Below, one piece after another: positions 61,013-64,000 of a DNA stretch of 64,000 nt. Source of the stretch: Pseudooceanicola nanhaiensis (GTDB lineage Bacteria; Pseudomonadota; Alphaproteobacteria; Rhodobacterales; Rhodobacteraceae). The stretch spans positions 186,001 through 250,000 of the forward strand of contig NZ_JAIUZP010000006.1 in assembly GCF_020171315.1 (NCBI RefSeq), written 5' to 3'. The notes beneath the pieces were generated by a model. The model saw only the letters and a list, made by a program, of their open reading frames with translations, had not been told where the DNA came from and did not search any database. How positions within the stretch are numbered: the first letter of the stretch is position 1; each line of letters starts with the position of its first letter. The translations under genes were made by a program, and so were the position numbers.

Positions 61013-62863
61013 ATGCTGCGTATCGATGACATCACCTATTCCGTCGAAGGCCGTCCCCTGTTCGAAGGGGCCTCGGCCACAATTCCTGCTGGCCACAAGG
61101 TGGGTCTGATCGGGCGCAATGGCGCGGGCAAGACCACGCTCTTCCGCCTGATCCGGGGCGAGTTGGCGCTTGAGGGCGGCACGATCTCGCTGCCGCAGCG
61201 CGCCCGCATCGGTGGCGTCGCGCAGGAGGTGCCGGGCAACGAGGTCTCGCTGCTGGACACGGTGCTGGCCGCCGATACCGAACGCGCCGCCCTGATGGCC
61301 GAGGCAGAGACCGCGACCGACCCGGCCCGCATCGCCGACATCCAGACCCGGCTGGCCGATATCGACGCCTGGAGCGCGGAAGGCCGGGCCTCCAACATCC
61401 TTCGCGGCCTTGGCTTCACCGCCGAGGAACAGCTGATGCCCTGCTCCGCCTTCTCGGGCGGCTGGCGGATGCGGGTGGCGCTCGCCGCAGTGCTCTTTGC
61501 CGAGCCCGACGTGCTGCTGCTCGACGAACCGACCAACTACCTCGACCTCGAGGGCGCGCTCTGGCTGGAAAGCTACCTTGCGAAATATCCGCACACGGTG
61601 CTGATCATCTCGCACGACCGCGGGCTGCTGAACCGGGCCGTGGGCGCGATCCTGCATCTCGAGAACCGCTCGCTCACCTATTACACCGGCCCCTATGACC
61701 AGTTCGCCCGCCAGCGGGCCGAACAGCGCGCAGTGCAGGCCGCGCAGGCCAAGAAGCAGGAGGCCCGCCGCGCCCACCTGCAAAGCTTCGTGGACCGGTT
61801 CAAGGCCAAGGCCTCGAAGGCGAAACAGGCGCAGTCGCGGGTCAAGATGCTGGAGAAGATGGACCGGATCACCGCGCCCGAGGATGCCGCGCGCACGGTG
61901 TTCACCTTCCCCGAGCCGGAAGAGCTCTCGCCCCCCATCCTCGCCGTCGAGGGCGGCAAGACGGGCTATGGCGACACCGTCATCCTGCGCAACCTGAACC
62001 TGCGCATCGACCAGGATGACCGGATCGCCCTTCTGGGCCGCAACGGCGAGGGCAAGTCGACGCTCTCCAAGATGCTGTCCGACCGGCTGGCGATGATGGA
62101 GGGCAAGATGACGCGCTCCTCCAAGCTGCGCATCGGCTTCTTCGCGCAGCACCAGGTGGACGAACTGCACATCGACGAGACCCCGCTGCAGCACATCCAG
62201 CGCGAGCGGCCCGGCGAACAGCAGGCCAAGCTGCGGGCGCGGCTCGCGGGCTTCGGCCTCGGCGCGGATCAGGCAGAGACCGAGGTGGGCCGTCTCTCGG
62301 GCGGTCAGAAGGCGCGGCTTTCGCTGCTGCTGGCGACGCTGGATGCGCCGCATATGCTGATCCTCGACGAACCGACGAACCACCTCGACATCGAGAGCCG
62401 CGAGGCCCTTGTCGAGGCGCTGACGGCCTATACCGGCGCGGTCATTCTGGTGAGCCACGACATGCACCTGCTCTCGTTGGTGGCCGATCGACTGTGGCTG
62501 GTGAAGGACGGGCAGGTCACGCCCTACGAGGATGACCTCGAAGCCTACCGCCGGATGCTGCTGACCCCGGACAAGCCCGCGAAACCCGCCAAGGAAGAGG
62601 CGCCCAAGCCGAAGCGCCCGTCGCGCGATCAGGTGCTGGCGATGAAGGCCGAGGTCCGCAAGGGCGAGGAACGCGTCAACAAGCTGAACGAGATGCGCGA
62701 CAAGCTGGCCAAGAAACTGGCCGATCCCGCGCTCTACGAGAGCGAGAAGGTCGGCGAACTGGAAGTCTGGAACAAGAAATACGCCGAGGTGATGGACGCG
62801 CTGGAGCGGGCCGAGAGCCTCTGGATGAGCGCGCTAGAGAAACTGGAAGCGGCGGAGGCCTGA
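61013..62863 (+). CDS. ABC-F family ATP-binding protein (Uup/YheS-like)
   Basis: 616 aa with two soluble ATPase domains and no membrane segment. Domain 1 has Walker A GRNGAGKTT and SAFSGGWRMRVALAAVLFAE. Domain 2 has GRNGEGKST and RLSGGQKARLSLLLATLDAP. Between them is the P-site-tRNA-interaction-type linker (about 240-290). A C-terminal coiled coil (LAMKAEVRKGEERVNKLNEM) is typical of Uup/YheS. ABC-F proteins act on ribosomes rather than transport. ATG 61013 starts the first ATPase domain; the upstream in-frame part is not family sequence. Confidence 0.9.
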   Translation: MLRIDDITYSVEGRPLFEGASATIPAGHKVGLIGRNGAGKTTLFRLIRGELALEGGTISLPQRARIGGVAQEVPGNEVSLLDTVLAADTERAALMAEAETATDPARIADIQTRLADIDAWSAEGRASNILRGLGFTAEEQLMPCSAFSGGWRMRVALAAVLFAEPDVLLLDEPTNYLDLEGALWLESYLAKYPHTVLIISHDRGLLNRAVGAILHLENRSLTYYTGPYDQFARQRAEQRAVQAAQAKKQEARRAHLQSFVDRFKAKASKAKQAQSRVKMLEKMDRITAPEDAARTVFTFPEPEELSPPILAVEGGKTGYGDTVILRNLNLRIDQDDRIALLGRNGEGKSTLSKMLSDRLAMMEGKMTRSSKLRIGFFAQHQVDELHIDETPLQHIQRERPGEQQAKLRARLAGFGLGADQAETEVGRLSGGQKARLSLLLATLDAPHMLILDEPTNHLDIESREALVEALTAYTGAVILVSHDMHLLSLVADRLWLVKDGQVTPYEDDLEAYRRMLLTPDKPAKPAKEEAPKPKRPSRDQVLAMKAEVRKGEERVNKLNEMRDKLAKKLADPALYESEKVGELEVWNKKYAEVMDALERAESLWMSALEKLEAAEA

Positions 62864-62980
62864 GGCCCCCGCGTATCAGCCCGCCCGGGGGCGGGTCATG
62901 TCAGCCGCCGCGGGGCGGCCCGGCTTGCGGCTCCCTTCCGGCGCCCGGGAAGGGCGCGGCGGCGCCGCACCCTTCCCGCC

Positions 62981-63442
62981 TCAATCGTCGTACTTGAATT
63001 CCGACAGCCGGCCACCGCGGCCGTAGTCTGCCTCGAACCGGCGGGATTTGCCGTCGATGCCCTCGATCTCGATCTCGCCGTCCTCGTCGAACTCGACCTT
63101 GTAGAACCGCGCATCGGGCCCCCAGGGCGCGCCGGTCAGCATGTCGGGATGCAGCAGAACCGCGATGCTGTCGGGGGAAAACCCGCCGCGGCTTTCCGTC
63201 TCGATCTCCTCGATGGAGCCATCGCGGCGCACGTCGACCTCCACCTCGCTGCCATCGGGCAGGCGCCCGTGCAGGTCGGGCATGTGAGAGCCCTTCTCGA
63301 AGATGCGCACCTCGGTCAGCTTCAGCTTGGCCGCCGCGGCTTCCAGCAACGGTTCGTGGCCAGAGGCCAGGACCGGCGTGGCCGCCAGCCCGAGGCCAAG
63401 ACAGAGGAGCATCCGGGGACGGACGGGGAGAGAATGGCGCAT
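62981..63442 (-). CDS. PepSY-like exported protein
   Basis: 153 aa. The signal peptide ends near ATPVLA|SG (residue 26). The mature part has repeated acidic beta-hairpin units: PDLHGRLPDGSEVEVDVRRD, ARFYKVEFDEDGEIEIEG and SRRFEADYGRGG, resembling PepSY-type periplasmic domains. AAGGAAGC precedes ATG 63442. The function is unknown. Confidence 0.7.
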   Translation of the reverse strand: MRHSLPVRPRMLLCLGLGLAATPVLASGHEPLLEAAAAKLKLTEVRIFEKGSHMPDLHGRLPDGSEVEVDVRRDGSIEEIETESRGGFSPDSIAVLLHPDMLTGAPWGPDARFYKVEFDEDGEIEIEGIDGKSRRFEADYGRGGRLSEFKYDD

Positions 63443-63895
63443 GTCAGCTTCCTTGAGCGAAACGGGGGAACAGCTGCATCTGGCGAAGGCTTGAACAGCA
63501 GGCGGACCCGGGAGAAGGCCCGTGAATTGGCGATGCACCGGCCGGGGCCGGGCGGCGCCACTGTCCCGCCGCAGTGCCGCAAGGACAAGATACCGGGCGA
63601 TCACGACTTCGCGCGTGACGCGCCCCGCCGGACAGCCCGCATGCCCCTGCGCGCCATGCCCAGACAGCCCCGCAGGGTGCGCCCCCGGTCCCCCCGGGCC
63701 CGGCGCCCGCGTCAATATGCCCCCGTGCGCCCAAGCAACAGCCGCGCGCCCTCTCCGGCCACCGTCTTGACAGCTTGTCCTCACTTGGTAATTCTTCATT
63801 CACGATAAGCGGTTAGTCCTGCCAGCAACCGCATCGACATAAGCTGGAGAACCGGCATGGGCAGATACGGGTAGAGCAACAGGCAGCGCAGACAG
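63443..63895. other. Divergent intergenic region before the truncated gene
   Basis: 453 nt without a supported gene. Apart from a consensus-like promoter at 63767-63795 I see no feature in it. Confidence 0.5.
63767..63795 (+). promoter_or_regulatory. Sigma-70-like promoter for the gene at 63896
   Basis: Perfect -35 TTGACA, a 17-nt spacer and -10 AATTCT, about 100 nt upstream of the start. It is one of the few consensus -35 boxes in the window. Confidence 0.55.
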
Positions 63896-64000
63896 ATGCC
63901 AGTCTTCAATCTTGCGTTCTTCGACATCGGTTGGATCTCCACCGATGATCCGGACGGCTTCAACGACAACGGCGGCTACCAGTTCGACTGGGGCACCAGC
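63896..64000 (+). CDS. Start of a truncated gene (runs off the window)
   Basis: 35 codons are visible: MPVFNLAFFDIGWISTDDPD, then GFNDNGGYQFDWGTS. The Asn/Gly/Asp-rich opening without a cleavable signal resembles the N-termini of type I-secreted RTX or Hint-domain proteins in Rhodobacterales, but this is a recollection from little sequence. AGGCAGC precedes the ATG, and a promoter lies upstream. Confidence 0.5.
   Translation, partial: MPVFNLAFFDIGWISTDDPDGFNDNGGYQFDWGTS

Overview
The window is a GC-rich chromosomal segment, most likely from a marine-type member of the Rhodobacterales (Roseobacter-clade alphaproteobacterium). The assignment is an inference from gene content: a DksA with one zinc-finger Cys, TRAP transporters, an Atm1-type ABC exporter, IalB and DUF2927-like envelope proteins, MoxR/CoxE-type genes, an alphaproteobacterial lon / HU-like / tRNA-Val block, and GC-rich intergenic repeats. 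I see no prophage, insertion sequence, integrase or CRISPR array. Most genes are vertical housekeeping or catabolic genes in short operons.

Layout. 1-2.6 kb: end of a His-rich LarC-type nickel insertase and a 2-hydroxyacid dehydrogenase. 2.7-5.6 kb: a leftward three-gene unit with a 255-aa protein carrying twelve MFSSGSAP repeats, an unrecognised 370-aa protein and a DMT-family transporter; this is the best candidate for an undescribed system. 6.1-8.6 kb: xthA, an FAD monooxygenase and dksA. 9.0-15.8 kb: two secreted proteins with a VHL-beta-like domain, a MoxR ATPase, a DUF2927-like lipoprotein, a 55-aa membrane peptide, a CoxE-like VWA protein, a GNAT enzyme and OsmC. 16-26 kb: GntR and LysR regulators, an M20 amidase, an ABC importer, adenine deaminase and a phosphoribosyltransferase, apparently a purine uptake and salvage locus. 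26.1-26.3 kb: a highly structured non-coding stretch. 26.4-36.9 kb: a D-3-hydroxyaspartate aldolase, IalB, a HerA-like ATPase, KAS/ACP/LpxD lipid A genes, an L,D-transpeptidase, a Tat-exported DUF882 protein and a thioesterase.

36.9-44.7 kb looks like one functional module for N-acyl-D-amino acid use. It holds a CobW metallochaperone overlapping a D-aminoacylase-type amidohydrolase, a TRAP transporter, a TetR regulator and a DadA-like D-amino acid dehydrogenase. The same 15-bp dyad, TTGNNCANTGNNCAA, lies twice in the TRAP/tetR intergenic region and once upstream of dadA, which suggests a small regulon.

45-64 kb is mostly housekeeping: tRNA-Val(CAC), an HU-like protein, lon with a sigma-32-like promoter, an Old Yellow Enzyme reductase, tgt, sufT, a SatD-like/DUF3307 pair with regularly spaced half-sites between them, an IscA-type protein, a TfoX-N protein, tpiA, an Atm1-type exporter, a LysM protein, a LOG-family hydrolase, sodB, an ABC-F protein and a PepSY-like protein. 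The window ends inside a gene that starts at 63896. Two dispersed intergenic repeat families are visible: a tandem double hairpin (three copies) and a GC-rich element ending in GAGGATATTTGGGAA (two copies and a fragment).
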